A DNA stretch of 64,000 nt from contig CBDBBY010000001.1 of NCBI GenBank assembly GCA_965203215.1, positions 1,860,001 through 1,924,000 of the forward strand, written 5' to 3'. Positions 51,438-60,912 of this stretch are shown in pieces; position 1 is the first letter of the stretch; every line of letters starts with the position of its first letter. Source of the stretch: CBDBBY01 sp965203215. Its GTDB lineage: Bacteria; Pseudomonadota; Alphaproteobacteria; Rhodobacterales; Rhodobacteraceae. The position numbers and the translations under genes were made by a program. The notes under the pieces were generated by a model, which saw only the letters and a program-made list of their open reading frames with translations, searched no databases and was not told the DNA's origin.

Positions 51438-53450
51438 ATGCAGTTTCACCGCAACGGCTTCCGCGTCGGCGACCCCTATCTGATGCCGTCTTCGGATGTT
51501 CCCCGCTCGGACGACATTGACGTTCTGATAGTGGGCGCCGGACCGGCCGGGCTGACGCTGGCGGCCTATTTGGCAGGCTTCCCGGAAATCAGGACTCTGA
51601 TCGTCGAACAAAAATCCGGCCCGATGCAGTTGGGCCAAGCGGACGGCATATCTTGCCGGTCGATGGAAATGTTCAACTGCTTCGGCTTTGCGGAAAAAGT
51701 CATGCGCGAAGCTTACTGGGTGAACGAGTCCGTCTTTTGGAAACCTGACCCGTCGGATCCGTTGCGCATTGTGCGAAGCGGGCGAGTCCAGGACGTCGAG
51801 GACGGGCTTTCCGAAATGCCGCATGTCATTCTGAATCAGGCCCGAGTGCACGACATGTATCTTGACGTGATGCGCACGTCGGCGACGCGGCTGGAGCCGG
51901 CGTACGGGTGCAGGTTTCTTGACCTGGCCTATGACGCTTCGGATCCGTGCGCCCTTGTCGACGTGACCTTGGCGCGTAGGGATCGCGAAGGGAATGAGCG
52001 CACGGAAACCTTGCGGGCCCGCTATGTCGTCGGCTGCGAAGGCGCCCGCAGTCGCGTGCGGTCCGCAATCGGACAAACCTTGCGAGGCGATTCCGCAAAT
52101 CGAGCCTGGGGCGTCATGGACGTGCTGGCGGTAACGGATTTCCCCGACATTCGATTCAAGTGCTTGATACAATCCAATTCCGAAGGCAGCCTCTTGATCA
52201 TCCCGCGCGAGGGCGGATACTTGGTCCGTCTTTATGTCGAGCTCGACGAACTGAACGAAAACGAAAGGGTGGCGAACCGAGATCTGACGATTGATCATCT
52301 GGTCGCGGCCGCGAATCGAATTTTTGCGCCCTATTCGATTGATGTAAAAGAGGTCGCGTGGTGGTCGGTCTACGAAATCGGACAGCGGCTGACTGAACGT
52401 TTCGACGATCTGAACGGCGATGCGGAGCCGACGCGCCCGCCGCGCGTATTCATCGCGGGGGACGCATGCCACACCCAGAGTCCTAAAGCGGGACAAGGCA
52501 TGAACGTGTCGATGGGCGATGCATTCAACCTCGGCTGGAAACTTGTGTCCGTGCTGAATGGCCGCATGAAACCGGAAATCCTGCGCAGCTATTCAGCCGA
52601 GCGGCAGGCTGTGGCGCAAGCGCTGATCGATTTCGACCGGGAATGGGCCCGGATCATAAGCGCGCCGACGAACGAGCGCGAAACGGACGGCAAACGATTG
52701 CCGGGATTTCAGGATTATTTCGTCGAGCACGGCCGCTACACGGCGGGCCTTACGGTGCGCTATTCGCAGTCCATGCTGACAGGTTCGAGCAAGTGGCAGC
52801 ATCTGGCGCAAGGTTTTGAAATAGGAATGCGTTTTCATTCCGCGCCTGCGATCCGGCTCGCGGACGGCAAACCGGTGCAACTTGGTCATTTGCAGAAAGC
52901 AGACGCTCGGTGGCTCCTGCTGGCATTTGCCGAGGGACAGTGCGCAAGAGATCAGATCAGTTCACTGCGCCGTCTCTGCGAGGCATTGTATTCCGACCCG
53001 GCTTCGCCGCTGTTGCCCTATGCTGCGGACAGCGAAGATATTGACGCTCAGTTTGACTTGCGGGCCGTGCTGCAGGTTCATCATCACGAAATCCAGATTA
53101 CTGATCTGCCGACCGCTCTGCTGCCGGCCACGGGCCGCCTCGGCCTGCTGGACTACGAAAAGGTCTTCTGCGCCGATCACCGCGGCGACAGGGATATCTT
53201 CGACATGCGCGGGGTTGATCGTGAAGCAGGTTGTTTGGTCGTGGTTCGGCCCGACCAGTATGTCGCGACGATACTTCCGCTGAATGGAACTGCAGAGCTT
53301 GGGGAGTTTCTGGCTGGCATTTTCCGACCGGTCCCGCATCGATCAAACAGCAATGAGAACATCAGAGCTTGGCATTGCATTGCGGAGTTCGTATTTGTTG
53401 ATCGCCTGCGCTGTTACAAGTTTGCCGATCCTGCACTCCAGATCCCTTGA
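51438..53450 (+). CDS. FAD-dependent aromatic-ring monooxygenase (phenol/3-hydroxybenzoate type)
   Basis: 670 residues of the PheA/TfdB/MobA group. FAD-binding VLIVGAGPAGLTLAAYLAG (about 30-48), the DG-type motif YVVGCEGARSRVRSA and the GD motif FIAGDACHTQSPKAGQGMN. A C-terminal thioredoxin-like domain ends about ELGEFLAGIFRP. The enzyme would hydroxylate a phenolic ring using NADPH and O2. The last 45 or so residues have no family counterpart, which suggests the original stop was lost and the frame reads on. It is co-transcribed with the crotonase upstream; neither a regulator nor a ring-cleavage gene is in the window. Confidence 0.85.
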   Translation: MQFHRNGFRVGDPYLMPSSDVPRSDDIDVLIVGAGPAGLTLAAYLAGFPEIRTLIVEQKSGPMQLGQADGISCRSMEMFNCFGFAEKVMREAYWVNESVFWKPDPSDPLRIVRSGRVQDVEDGLSEMPHVILNQARVHDMYLDVMRTSATRLEPAYGCRFLDLAYDASDPCALVDVTLARRDREGNERTETLRARYVVGCEGARSRVRSAIGQTLRGDSANRAWGVMDVLAVTDFPDIRFKCLIQSNSEGSLLIIPREGGYLVRLYVELDELNENERVANRDLTIDHLVAAANRIFAPYSIDVKEVAWWSVYEIGQRLTERFDDLNGDAEPTRPPRVFIAGDACHTQSPKAGQGMNVSMGDAFNLGWKLVSVLNGRMKPEILRSYSAERQAVAQALIDFDREWARIISAPTNERETDGKRLPGFQDYFVEHGRYTAGLTVRYSQSMLTGSSKWQHLAQGFEIGMRFHSAPAIRLADGKPVQLGHLQKADARWLLLAFAEGQCARDQISSLRRLCEALYSDPASPLLPYAADSEDIDAQFDLRAVLQVHHHEIQITDLPTALLPATGRLGLLDYEKVFCADHRGDRDIFDMRGVDREAGCLVVVRPDQYVATILPLNGTAELGEFLAGIFRPVPHRSNSNENIRAWHCIAEFVFVDRLRCYKFADPALQIP

Positions 53451-53928
53451 CGACAAGCCAGCGGCACGGCGAGCCAAGTTTAGGCGTTGACCGATCATGA
53501 TTGAATCAATCTCAATTTGGAGTTGACAAAATATGATAAAATGCCTTTCTTCGCCAACTTCAGACGTATTCTATTACTTGCCATCCTCACAATACCCCCT
53601 GCAGTGCCGGTGCGCCGCAACACGAACGATCACAAACAGCGCAAAACATCGTGCATGTTCACCGCAAATCGGCATCCTGTGAACAGCTTGCGACAATCAG
53701 AAACCCAATGGAATGCATCGTCATCAATCAGGACCATGCCTCCGCAGCAAAATGACCCATTCCACTGGCTATGCGCCAGCAATCCGGCGACGACAGGCCA
53801 AAGAGAAATGGCGAACGACCGCCGGATCAAATCTCTGTTAACAATAGCTTCCTTAGGAACCTTCGCTTCCGTCTATGCGTTTGAGTTTAAGCATCCAGTT
53901 CGCACGACAATACCGAAAACTTTGGAAC
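53451..53928. other. No convincing gene
   Basis: One open frame of 149 codons exists (from 53517), but it is compositionally odd, with no motif and no ribosome-binding site. It marks the change from GC-rich catabolic DNA to the AT-rich AAA/nuclease island. Confidence 0.45.
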
Positions 53929-54303
53929 TCAATAAGCTCTTAAAATCATTCCAATTGCCGAATTAAGATTTCCCTTTATATTGCATTTGCCAAGGGCAAT
54001 GCTGTGCTGCATACCACGAAACGGCACGCTTGCTTTATTCAGCTTTTTTCTTTCGATATGATGGCTATTTTTAGTCAGCACCAATGGAATCAAATTTAAC
54101 TCAATACCTGCAAGATTTTCTTCAATCAAAGCCGCTCCGCCCTTCAACTGTTCAGACACATTAGATGCTTTTAACGCCCCGCTTTTTAACTCAACTAATA
54201 TACAACAAAGTCTTTCACTTGGGCTTTTTAGAAACACCGCAAAGTCACATCGCTTTTTATCGATTCTCTGCCTCTTGCAAAATCGCTCAACATCAAAAAT
54301 CAA
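53929..54303 (-). CDS. Small PD-(D/E)XK-like nuclease (partner of AAA ATPase)
   Basis: 124 residues from ATG 54303 (the frame is open about 15 codons further upstream). KKRCDFAVFLKS followed by LCCILVELKSGALKASNVSE gives the D-(n)-E-x-K nuclease signature; an amphipathic stretch EQLKGGAALIEENLAGIELN and LIPLVLTKNSHHIERKKLNK follow, ending in a segment with SVPFRGM. Strongly AT-rich. It lies 257 bp downstream of the AAA ATPase gene on the same strand. Proposed role: DNA or RNA cleavage under control of the ATPase, by analogy with other ATPase-nuclease defence pairs. Confidence 0.6.
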   Translation of the reverse strand: MIFDVERFCKRQRIDKKRCDFAVFLKSPSERLCCILVELKSGALKASNVSEQLKGGAALIEENLAGIELNLIPLVLTKNSHHIERKKLNKASVPFRGMQHSIALGKCNIKGNLNSAIGMILRAY

Positions 54304-54559
54304 CTTTTCTTTCTGGATTCCTACAAAAGATACGCGGCACCCTAACCCTTAAACTCCCTTAACGATATACTCAACTCCAACCCGAGTTTCAATTTCCTTA
54401 AGCATAATATAGCTCCGTCAGGTTGCTGATTTTAACTCGGTGAGTTGCACAAAATCAGATTTCAACAGCATTCAATCATCCAAGGTTATCATCAGAAAGT
54501 CATCTTAAGGCATCCAAAAACTGCCAGTTTTCGGAAATTCAATGAAGTTCTCGCAATAT

Positions 54560-56365
54560 TTATCCTTGCCGAATCACGGCATCTGCTTTAAATTCATCGG
54601 TCATCCGCTCACACAAGTTGTCAAATTCATGTTTATCAAAAAAATATCGATTTCCCTTAACCGGAGCTATACCAAATTGCTTCAGTTTTCGACGGATACG
54701 CTCGACACCAACAGACAATCGCATGGCAATATCACGCGGAGTAAACATTTCTATAACTTCAATATCTGAGTGACAGGGCATATCTTTTGACTCCTTTCCA
54801 CCAAACTCCTTCGACGCTATCAGATTTCGACTATGAATAACATCATTGTATAGTGACAGCGTCAAATCTTCAATTTCTTCAAGCTCGATGCCAATATCTT
54901 CCCGAAATACTATTTCCCTAACTTTAGTTCCTCGGCTATTTACGCTTTCTGCGAAGTTCCACGCACCAACCTCGTTTTGATGCAAGTAAGAATCTGCTTC
55001 ATCGGCGCAGTAGCTGATATTCAGTTGTTTCAGTTTACCTTGAATAATTAGATTTTGTATACATTTTAAGAACCAGTCGCTATGTGTAGTTACGATAACA
55101 TTGACTCCTTTTCTAACGAGCAGCGCCAAACACTGCGCAATTTTGACTTGCGCTCCAGGGTGCAGGTGTGCCTCGGGCTCTTCCAATATCAATAAATCAT
55201 GCCTTCGCAGAAAGTATCTAATGAACAAGACGATTGGGGCAAGCTCAGAAACCATTGATGATGACCGACTTAAAGCAAATTTTTTATTATTCCTGTTCGA
55301 TTCAAAATATATCTCCGGATAGCTCTCGGCAAACTCAGTATAACTCTCTATTCGTCCATCAAGAACCAGCTCCTCAAATCTGTCAGCTACCAATGAAATT
55401 GCATCGTGCGAATTGCTCATACGATTTGTCAGTACTTGATCAGTTCCAGATGTATTGGCGCTAATTGAGAGTATTTTTTTAATAAAGTCAATTGAAATTT
55501 TTGGAAGGCGAGGCACCACTCGTGTATCTTCCAAACCCGCGTTCAACAATCTATCCAAGCCCGCACTTGCAATAAATTTATGACTTTGCATAATACCCCC
55601 ACGAACAGCAGGCAGATAATGAACTTGACTTCGCTTCATTGTTTTTGGATACGACAACATTTCAATAGTCCTTACCATTGATCTATACTGTGGGTATCTT
55701 AATTCCATAACTATTTTGATTTGTTCAAGTAATCTCTCAATTCGGTCAGCAACCATTCTTGATACCGAAATATCTTCTAATAGTGAAGCGTGAAAAGAAG
55801 TTTTAGCTTTATTTCCTCTATTTCCTTTTATCTCAGCGCGCCATATAACATTATTTTGTTCGGAGTACCCAAATTCAATTGATAACGTGTTTAATTTGCC
55901 ATTATTGCGGCGAAGGGAATAAATATTTTTTTCACCAAAGGTTGTCAAAATGCTGTCAATTATTTTCTTATGAGCATTTTCTTTTTGGATGCTATCCGAA
56001 AACAACATTTCGTTAAATATAGGCGGAAGGTTGCTGAAATTTGAAATTTTTAAAGTGTCAATAAATTCATCTTTAAAGTTGGTCGCTGATTTTATAAAAT
56101 TGTTATTCTGACTTTTCAACGTTTGTAGGATATCTTCTGTATTGGAATTTGGCAAATATGGCAATCGTGGAAATCCACCCAATTCCTGATGTAATGCATA
56201 AATTAAGGTTGCAAGATATGTCTTTCCAGTATTACTTTTTCCAACAAACACAGTAAGCGGCTTTAAGTCCACATTTGCAGATTCAATTGGCCCAAAGTTC
56301 CTGACGTTTACTTTAAATGATCCTGATCTGAGATCATTTGAAGAAGTGTTTGACATTTTTTCCAT
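54560..56365 (-). CDS. AAA ATPase (OLD/AAA_15-like) with C-terminal HTH
   Basis: About 600 residues from MEKMSNTSSNDLRSGSFKVN; a longer frame upstream is less likely coding. KVNVRNFGPIESANVDLKPL and Walker A VFVGKSNTGKTYLATLIYAL are at the N-terminus. The ABC-type signature region ELAPIVLFIRYFLRRHDLLI, Walker B LLILEEPEAHLHPGAQVKIA and switch His in VIVTTHSDWFLK are in the C-terminal half. This is an SMC-like ATPase with a long insertion. The last 60 residues, FTPRDIAMRLSVGVERIRRK and QFGIAPVKGNRYFFDKHEFD, look like an HTH of the MerR or excisionase type, unusual for this family. The gene is AT-rich and intact. Confidence 0.75.
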   Translation of the reverse strand: MEKMSNTSSNDLRSGSFKVNVRNFGPIESANVDLKPLTVFVGKSNTGKTYLATLIYALHQELGGFPRLPYLPNSNTEDILQTLKSQNNNFIKSATNFKDEFIDTLKISNFSNLPPIFNEMLFSDSIQKENAHKKIIDSILTTFGEKNIYSLRRNNGKLNTLSIEFGYSEQNNVIWRAEIKGNRGNKAKTSFHASLLEDISVSRMVADRIERLLEQIKIVMELRYPQYRSMVRTIEMLSYPKTMKRSQVHYLPAVRGGIMQSHKFIASAGLDRLLNAGLEDTRVVPRLPKISIDFIKKILSISANTSGTDQVLTNRMSNSHDAISLVADRFEELVLDGRIESYTEFAESYPEIYFESNRNNKKFALSRSSSMVSELAPIVLFIRYFLRRHDLLILEEPEAHLHPGAQVKIAQCLALLVRKGVNVIVTTHSDWFLKCIQNLIIQGKLKQLNISYCADEADSYLHQNEVGAWNFAESVNSRGTKVREIVFREDIGIELEEIEDLTLSLYNDVIHSRNLIASKEFGGKESKDMPCHSDIEVIEMFTPRDIAMRLSVGVERIRRKLKQFGIAPVKGNRYFFDKHEFDNLCERMTDEFKADAVIRQG

Positions 56366-56786
56366 CACGAAGTGAAACATTTGCAGTGATCGGAATTCAC
56401 TGCCCATGCCGATACCACGCGAAAGGTCGTCGGTGCAAGTCAATATGCAATATGTCGGAGCTTTGCATGTATTTGAGTTGTTGCTCGAAGACGCGATATC
56501 TTTTGTCATAGATGAACTTGGCAGTTCTTGGCCCGAGACTGCCAGAGATCAGTGCACACGCCATTGGGATCAGTTTAAAGTTGATTTGACGAATGAGGGA
56601 TGGTCCTTGATCAAGTCGTGCCTTCGCAAGACGGATTTTCGTTGGGCGCCTCCGGCGTGCTTCAGTACGTGCTCGGCACTGGATGCCTGTGGCGGCTGTC
56701 CCTCCATGCTTTCCGCTTGAATCCGGTCAAGCTCTGATTGCAAAGCCCCAATCGGGATCGTGGCTGATCCCTTGAACGAGCGGTTC
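56366..56786. other. Unresolved DNA between two islands
   Basis: Short frames on both strands; one on the minus strand (HVLKHAGGAQRKSVLRRHDL) could be the end of a lost gene. Nothing can be assigned. Confidence 0.35.
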
Positions 56787-57081
56787 TCAAGGAAAAGGGC
56801 TCGCCGGATCTCCCTCGTCTCCTCTCAATCCAATACCGCTGCCTCGCTCTTTCAAAGCAACGAAAGAGCGATTTAACACGGCGACGTGGGATCGCTTGTG
56901 CGCTGATTCACATGTGTTGGCAACAAGCACAAGTTCGGCTTCGACGACACTTTTAACGATAGACCAGTCGGCGCTTGATTGTAGACCGGTCCAGTTCAAA
57001 TGCCACGATTCGACGAACCCTTTGGTCACGCGCAACTTTTACAAAGTCGGAGCTCCGGCATTCATCAATTGGGAACTTCAC
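56787..57081 (-). pseudogene. DUF5615 PIN-like toxin, frameshifted and truncated
   Basis: A GTG at 57081 begins KFPIDECRSSDFVKVARDQ. The frame is then shifted by one base in an AAA run at about 57030, after which GFVESWHLNWTGLQSSADWS and IVKSVVEAELVLVANTCES follow. This is the N-terminal half of DUF5615 PIN-like RNase toxins (FLIDECLSP-LV-LA-E-G). The start overlaps the DUF433 antitoxin gene by 17 nt, as usual for this pair. The C-terminal half is lost. Confidence 0.75.
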
Positions 57082-57709
57082 GAAGCCGACCCGAGCTGTC
57101 GACCTTAACGATCTTGGAAGTGTGTAGCTTGGCTTGCCGCCGCCATCCGGGCTGCCTGCGTGGATGGCAATGAGGAGGGTATGCCTTGGCGTAGTATTCG
57201 GCGGCGACAACCTGCCCTTCACTCAGCGTTGGGCAAGCTTTGAGAATCGAAACAACTTGATCCCCATTTGCCCGCATTGCGGCGATGTAGTGGACGGCAA
57301 TTCGCGTGCCCTTGAAACACGGCATGCCGCCCAGGATTTCCTTGTCGCTCACGATGATTCTTTTTGCCGGTTCCAGCGAGGCGATGCCTTGCTTTACATC
57401 GTTCTTCATTGAGCGCACGTCGACGGAAATGGCGTCCTCCCGGACTGTCGTCGCGTCAGGATCTTCAAGGACATGGCGCACGAACCGCCGCCTGCCTGCC
57501 AATGTCAAGATTTCGGTTGTCTCATAGGCGAGTTTCAGCCCGACCAGCGCACGCTTGGAAATCATCCGCGTGTGCGTACCATTGGGCTTCTTCACGAATT
57601 CGCCCAGCACACCCGCATCAATGATCCGGCGCACTTGCTTCAGCGGCATTCCCGTCACACACGCTGCTTCATGTGCCGACAGCAATTGCTCTTCGGGCTT
57701 CGTCGCCAT
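57065..57709 (-). CDS. DUF433 antitoxin with N-terminal HTH-like region
   Basis: 214 residues, ATG 57709 with GGAGG 8 nt upstream. EEQLLSAHEAACVTGMPLKQ and VRRIIDAGVLGEFVKK (about 7-44) look like a MerR-type HTH. ILGGMPCFKGTRIAVHYIAA, DQVVSILKACPTLSEGQVVA and AEYYAKAYP (about 128-183) are the DUF433 domain. Such proteins are antitoxins paired with DUF5615 PIN-like toxins, and a decayed toxin follows directly. The last 30 residues are compositionally odd and may reflect the decay. Two truncated relatives lie at 2122-2337 and 8875-9188. Confidence 0.8.
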   Translation of the reverse strand: MATKPEEQLLSAHEAACVTGMPLKQVRRIIDAGVLGEFVKKPNGTHTRMISKRALVGLKLAYETTEILTLAGRRRFVRHVLEDPDATTVREDAISVDVRSMKNDVKQGIASLEPAKRIIVSDKEILGGMPCFKGTRIAVHYIAAMRANGDQVVSILKACPTLSEGQVVAAEYYAKAYPPHCHPRRQPGWRRQAKLHTSKIVKVDSSGRLREVPN

Positions 57710-57966
57710 GACCTGTCCTCCAATCGGAAAAAGCTAATCGCCTCCGGTTGAAAATTCCAGTCGCCTTATAGGTTCATACTGGCTGTTCGCTTCTCCGTTC
57801 TAGCCCTCAATATTCATCGGATCGGGACGATTTTGCGCGAGCGCATATTGATGCAGCAGAAACAATGAATGCGCACCGGATCAGAACCCGTACCGATTGA
57901 CCAGCGATCAAAAGTCAACCAGCGGCAGAGTCTAAGTCGGCACCGGGAAGATCACGACGGACGGCT

Positions 57967-58294
57967 TTATTCCTTTAAGTCTGCAATATGACGCAACCTG
58001 GCTGGAAGATTGCTGCGGGAATGCAAGAAATCAACGATGATCACTTCGTCTTCTCGTTCCAAAAACACCACAAAAATGTTGTCCCGCGCGCGTGAAAAAC
58101 AAATCTTTGTCGATCCCATCAACCAACGCCGTGCAACTTTGGCGGCGGGCGATGCCGCCAGCAATTCGTTCGCAGCATTGAATCAAGTCTTTTTCGCAGG
58201 CATCTGCTTGCCGCGGGCCGAAGGTTCGGAACGTCCATTCAGCAATGTCTACCGGTTGCTCTTCTGCCTGTTTTGCAAGGCGGATGGATTTCAA
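57967..58294 (-). pseudogene. parE: ParE-type toxin with one frameshift
   Basis: The first frame (TTG start at 58294, overlapping parD by 4 nt) reads KSIRLAKQAEEQPVDIAEWT, FRTFGPRQADACEKDLIQCC and LFFTRAGQHF. The second frame, entered in a TTTTT run at about 58080, continues VVFLEREDEVIIVDFLHSRS and NLPARL. Together they give a normal-length ParE/RelE-fold toxin (gyrase poison or RNase). A one-base change would restore the gene. Confidence 0.8.
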
Positions 58295-58545
58295 GCCGGT
58301 CTTGCCTTGGCAAAGACACGACGGATGGCATCGGAGCCCGTTCCCTCAGCGAGTTCACCATCCATTGCCTGCTTCACGCCCTCGGCCAAACGCTGCGACA
58401 ACGCCGCCAACTCAGTTTCCTCGCGCTCCAGCAAACGCAGTCCTGCGCACATGGCTTCGCTCACATTTTGGTATCGCCCCGAGGTCACCAAACCAGCGAC
58501 CATATTTTCCTGATGTTCGGTCAAAACGACATTTCTGGTGGACAT
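58291..58545 (-). CDS. parD: ParD-type antitoxin
   Basis: 84 residues, MSTRNVVLTEHQENMVAGLV followed by TSGRYQNVSEAMCAGLRLLE: an N-terminal ribbon-helix-helix that binds the operator. REETELAALSQRLAEGVKQA is the C-terminal toxin-binding helix. It overlaps parE by 4 nt (TTGA). The frame upstream of 58545 is not part of the gene. It is intact although its toxin is frameshifted. Confidence 0.85.
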   Translation of the reverse strand: MSTRNVVLTEHQENMVAGLVTSGRYQNVSEAMCAGLRLLEREETELAALSQRLAEGVKQAMDGELAEGTGSDAIRRVFAKARPA

Positions 58546-58916
58546 GCTGCACTCCGACTGTTCGCTGGCGAAATATGCCTTGGGATTGATCCTGTCCACG
58601 CTGTGGTTGTACAATCCGACACTATGGCGACCCGCTGAATGGCGTTCATGCGATTCAGATGGAACTCGCAAAATCGACGTGCCTCAGCGCGGAATTGCCG
58701 CCTTGGGACTCAGGGCAGGCCAACGCAGATCGTCTGCGCGGCCACCTTACGCAAATTCTCGAAACGTTGAACAACCGAGGTCCGTGTGAACAGCCCCGTA
58801 ACAATGCCCGCGGCACCTGTCACCCAACAGGACCAGATCTGAACGCAATGGAGGGAGCGCGGCGGCTGCGTTCCAATTTTTCTGGCCAGACGGCGGCGCG
58901 ACGAAGCCTCCATCGA
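58546..58916. other. No gene recognised
   Basis: Upstream region of parDE followed by decayed DNA; no family signature in any frame. Confidence 0.4.
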
Positions 58917-59035
58917 GGAAGTTGCCTCACGATTGTTTTCGACGCGGCATTTTGACGGCGAGCAATGCTTTGGCGCCCGCTTTCGACCAGAGTTACCTTG
59001 CCCGTCTCAATCCAAAAAGAATGCGATGCACCCGT
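58917..59035. pseudogene. ISKra4 relic (inverted 3' end plus terminal repeat)
   Basis: GTTTTCGACGCGGCATTTTG and GGCGCCCGCTTTCGACCAGA are a reversed 3' coding end. CAAAAAGAATGCGATGCACC at about 59016 is a forward right terminal repeat. A very short palindromic derivative like that at 41606-42022. Confidence 0.6.
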
Positions 59036-59204
59036 CCGGTCCGGAACAGAATGTTTCTCCGCCGGACATTTGGTAGATTCATTGTCTTGGCGAGCGATCA
59101 CCCCTGATTTGAGATCGCAGCATTCGGAATTTGTTGCCCGGTTCAGAGGAGAGCATCGCGGCCACGTTCGCGGCGGGGCCGATGTTGGAAACCCCGTTGC
59201 TGTT

Positions 59205-59885
59205 CTACTTCCGCAAAAACAGGTCTGCCCTGGACCAGCACGGTATGTAGCCACCAACCTCATCTTGCTTGAGCGCCGCCGAAAACGCCGTTTCGAACGC
59301 AGGCTTGTCGGCATCCGCAAGCTTCCGCCTTCCATCGACAGAGAGCATGTCATTGATCAAATCAATGGGCGTTTCGACTCGGTACTTCGAGGCGAAGCGC
59401 ACTATTCGGACATGTTCGAGAATCCTCGACGATGTTGCGTCGCCCAAAGCAGCCTGGGCTTGGTCGTAGACCGCGCTTTCATCGTCGATGAAACGCATGA
59501 CTGGATGGATAGGATCCGGGGCCTCCGGCTCTATGATAACGACGCGTCCGTTCACGCGGGTCAGCCTGCACGCCTCGCGAATGGCAGCCTCCATGTCGGC
59601 AACATGATGAAGGCTGAATGAAAAAAGCGAGACGTCGAATTCCCCGCTTTCCAACCCTGTCGCTTCAGCGGGTGCGACGACATATTCCGCGCCGCCACCT
59701 GCGGCCTCGGCGAGCTCAACGAGGGATGCGTTGGGATCCACTCCAAACACGCGCGCGCCAAGCGAAGCCAATTGCCTTGTAACTCGGCCAGTTCCGGCGC
59801 CGATATCGGCAATCTTCAATCCGCGGATATCCCCAAGGAGTTTCCCGGCAACGGCTTTGACGTTCAGGTATGGGCGTTCACACAT
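59205..59885 (-). CDS. Class I SAM-dependent methyltransferase
   Basis: 226 residues from ATG 59885, chosen because GAGGA stands 8 nt upstream; the frame is open further up. Motif I LKIADIGAGTGRVTRQLASL (about 21-40), motif II VFGVDPNASLVELAEAAGG, then EYVVAPAEATGLESGEFDVS and LFSFSLHHVADMEAAIREAC, as in UbiE/Methyltransf_11 enzymes. The acceptor cannot be deduced. It stands alone between relic DNA and the IS1634-type element. Cytoplasmic. Confidence 0.8.
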   Translation of the reverse strand: MCERPYLNVKAVAGKLLGDIRGLKIADIGAGTGRVTRQLASLGARVFGVDPNASLVELAEAAGGGAEYVVAPAEATGLESGEFDVSLFSFSLHHVADMEAAIREACRLTRVNGRVVIIEPEAPDPIHPVMRFIDDESAVYDQAQAALGDATSSRILEHVRIVRFASKYRVETPIDLINDMLSVDGRRKLADADKPAFETAFSAALKQDEVGGYIPCWSRADLFLRK

Positions 59886-60567
59886 TGTCAGCGTCCTCGA
59901 AATTGCATTCTTCGCTCGACGAAAAGCAATATTGGGCGTCAGCATATCCTGACTTGGCCAAGCAGGATCCGATCCTGCCTGCCTCTGTAGATAATTTGCA
60001 AGCTTCGGCGGTGTTTCTTGGAAGCGTCGGTATTTTGGTCCGGCAGTCCTTGCCTTTTTGAGTTCTACTGGCGCACGGACAGCATGGAAAGCAGCGGGCA
60101 ATCCGGGCGGGTTCCGGATTGCAGGACGTCTTTGAGGTCATTTCCGACTGGCGCGGCCTGCCCCGCCTTCGGGGCATTGGCGGGCCCGAAAGGAAGCGCT
60201 GAACATCCACTGATATGATTCACGGCATTTGCCGTGAATGAGACAATCCTCAATCACGCGGAAGATTTTGCCGAAGCGGCGGCAACCTCCAAAAAATCCG
60301 CGCCCGACGAACGCGCGCCGGAACACTCGTACGTCGGCATGCGCCAGCCTGAAACTGGCAGGCTCCGCGGATCGGTCAATATCCGATCCGCTCTAAACGG
60401 AAGTTCCGTGCGATTTTGAAGCTTCGCCTCGCATTTTTTCTTTCCCCGGCAATGGGTTGCGGCGGTTCCGGGCCGTTTTTCCGGCTGCAGGATGTATCCA
60501 TGCATTCTTCACCATATTGTGATATTTTTCCTTGCATTGATGATTGTTCATATGATACATGGTATCC
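59886..60567. other. Intergenic DNA with a perfect palindrome
   Basis: No gene recognised in about 680 bp. It contains the 22-bp palindrome at 60218-60239. Its right end must include the left terminus of the IS1634-type element that starts before 60568. Confidence 0.4.
60218..60239. promoter_or_regulatory. Perfect 22-bp palindrome
   Basis: ATTCACGGCA-TT-TGCCGTGAAT: 10-bp perfect arms with a 2-base centre. No T-run follows on either side, so it is not a typical terminator; an operator or binding site is more likely. No regulator gene is next to it. Confidence 0.45.
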
Positions 60568-60834
60568 ATGTTCGTCGATGTCGTCCCCAACCGCAACTCG
60601 CGGCCCACGATCCTGATCCGCCAAGCCTACCGCGAGGGCGGAAAGGCCAGGAAGCGCACCCTCGCCAACATCACCAAGCTTCCCCCGGATGCGGTCGAGA
60701 AGATCCGCAAGATCCTGCGCGGCGCCGACCCCGCCGATGCGCCCGTCAAGCTTGAAGACGCATTCACAATCTCCCGGTCGCTGCAGCACGGGAACGCCGC
60801 CGCCGTCCTCGCGGCGCTGCGCGGCTGCGGCGTC
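60568..60834 (+). CDS. IS1634-type transposase, 5' part (interrupted by IS21)
   Basis: Starts MFVDVVPNRNSRPTILIRQA at ATG 60568 and runs RKRTLANITKLPPDAVEKIR, SRSLQHGNAAAVLAALRGCG to the IS21 insertion at 60835. Joined to 63131 after removing IS21 and one copy of the GCGTC target repeat, the frame continues VDRAIASRRSRSRDLAVALV without a shift. It is a different subgroup from the IS1634 element at 22664-24601. Confidence 0.88.
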
Positions 60835-60912
60835 TGTCAATGCTAAAGTAAAATTCCCCAGAAGTGCTAAAGTAAAATTCCCCAGTTTTTGGTGTTTTGG
60901 CGGCGAGCCAGC

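Noticed and set aside
53517..53966. Possible 149-aa protein
   Set aside because: No ribosome-binding site, odd composition and no recognisable domain; it spans a compositional boundary.
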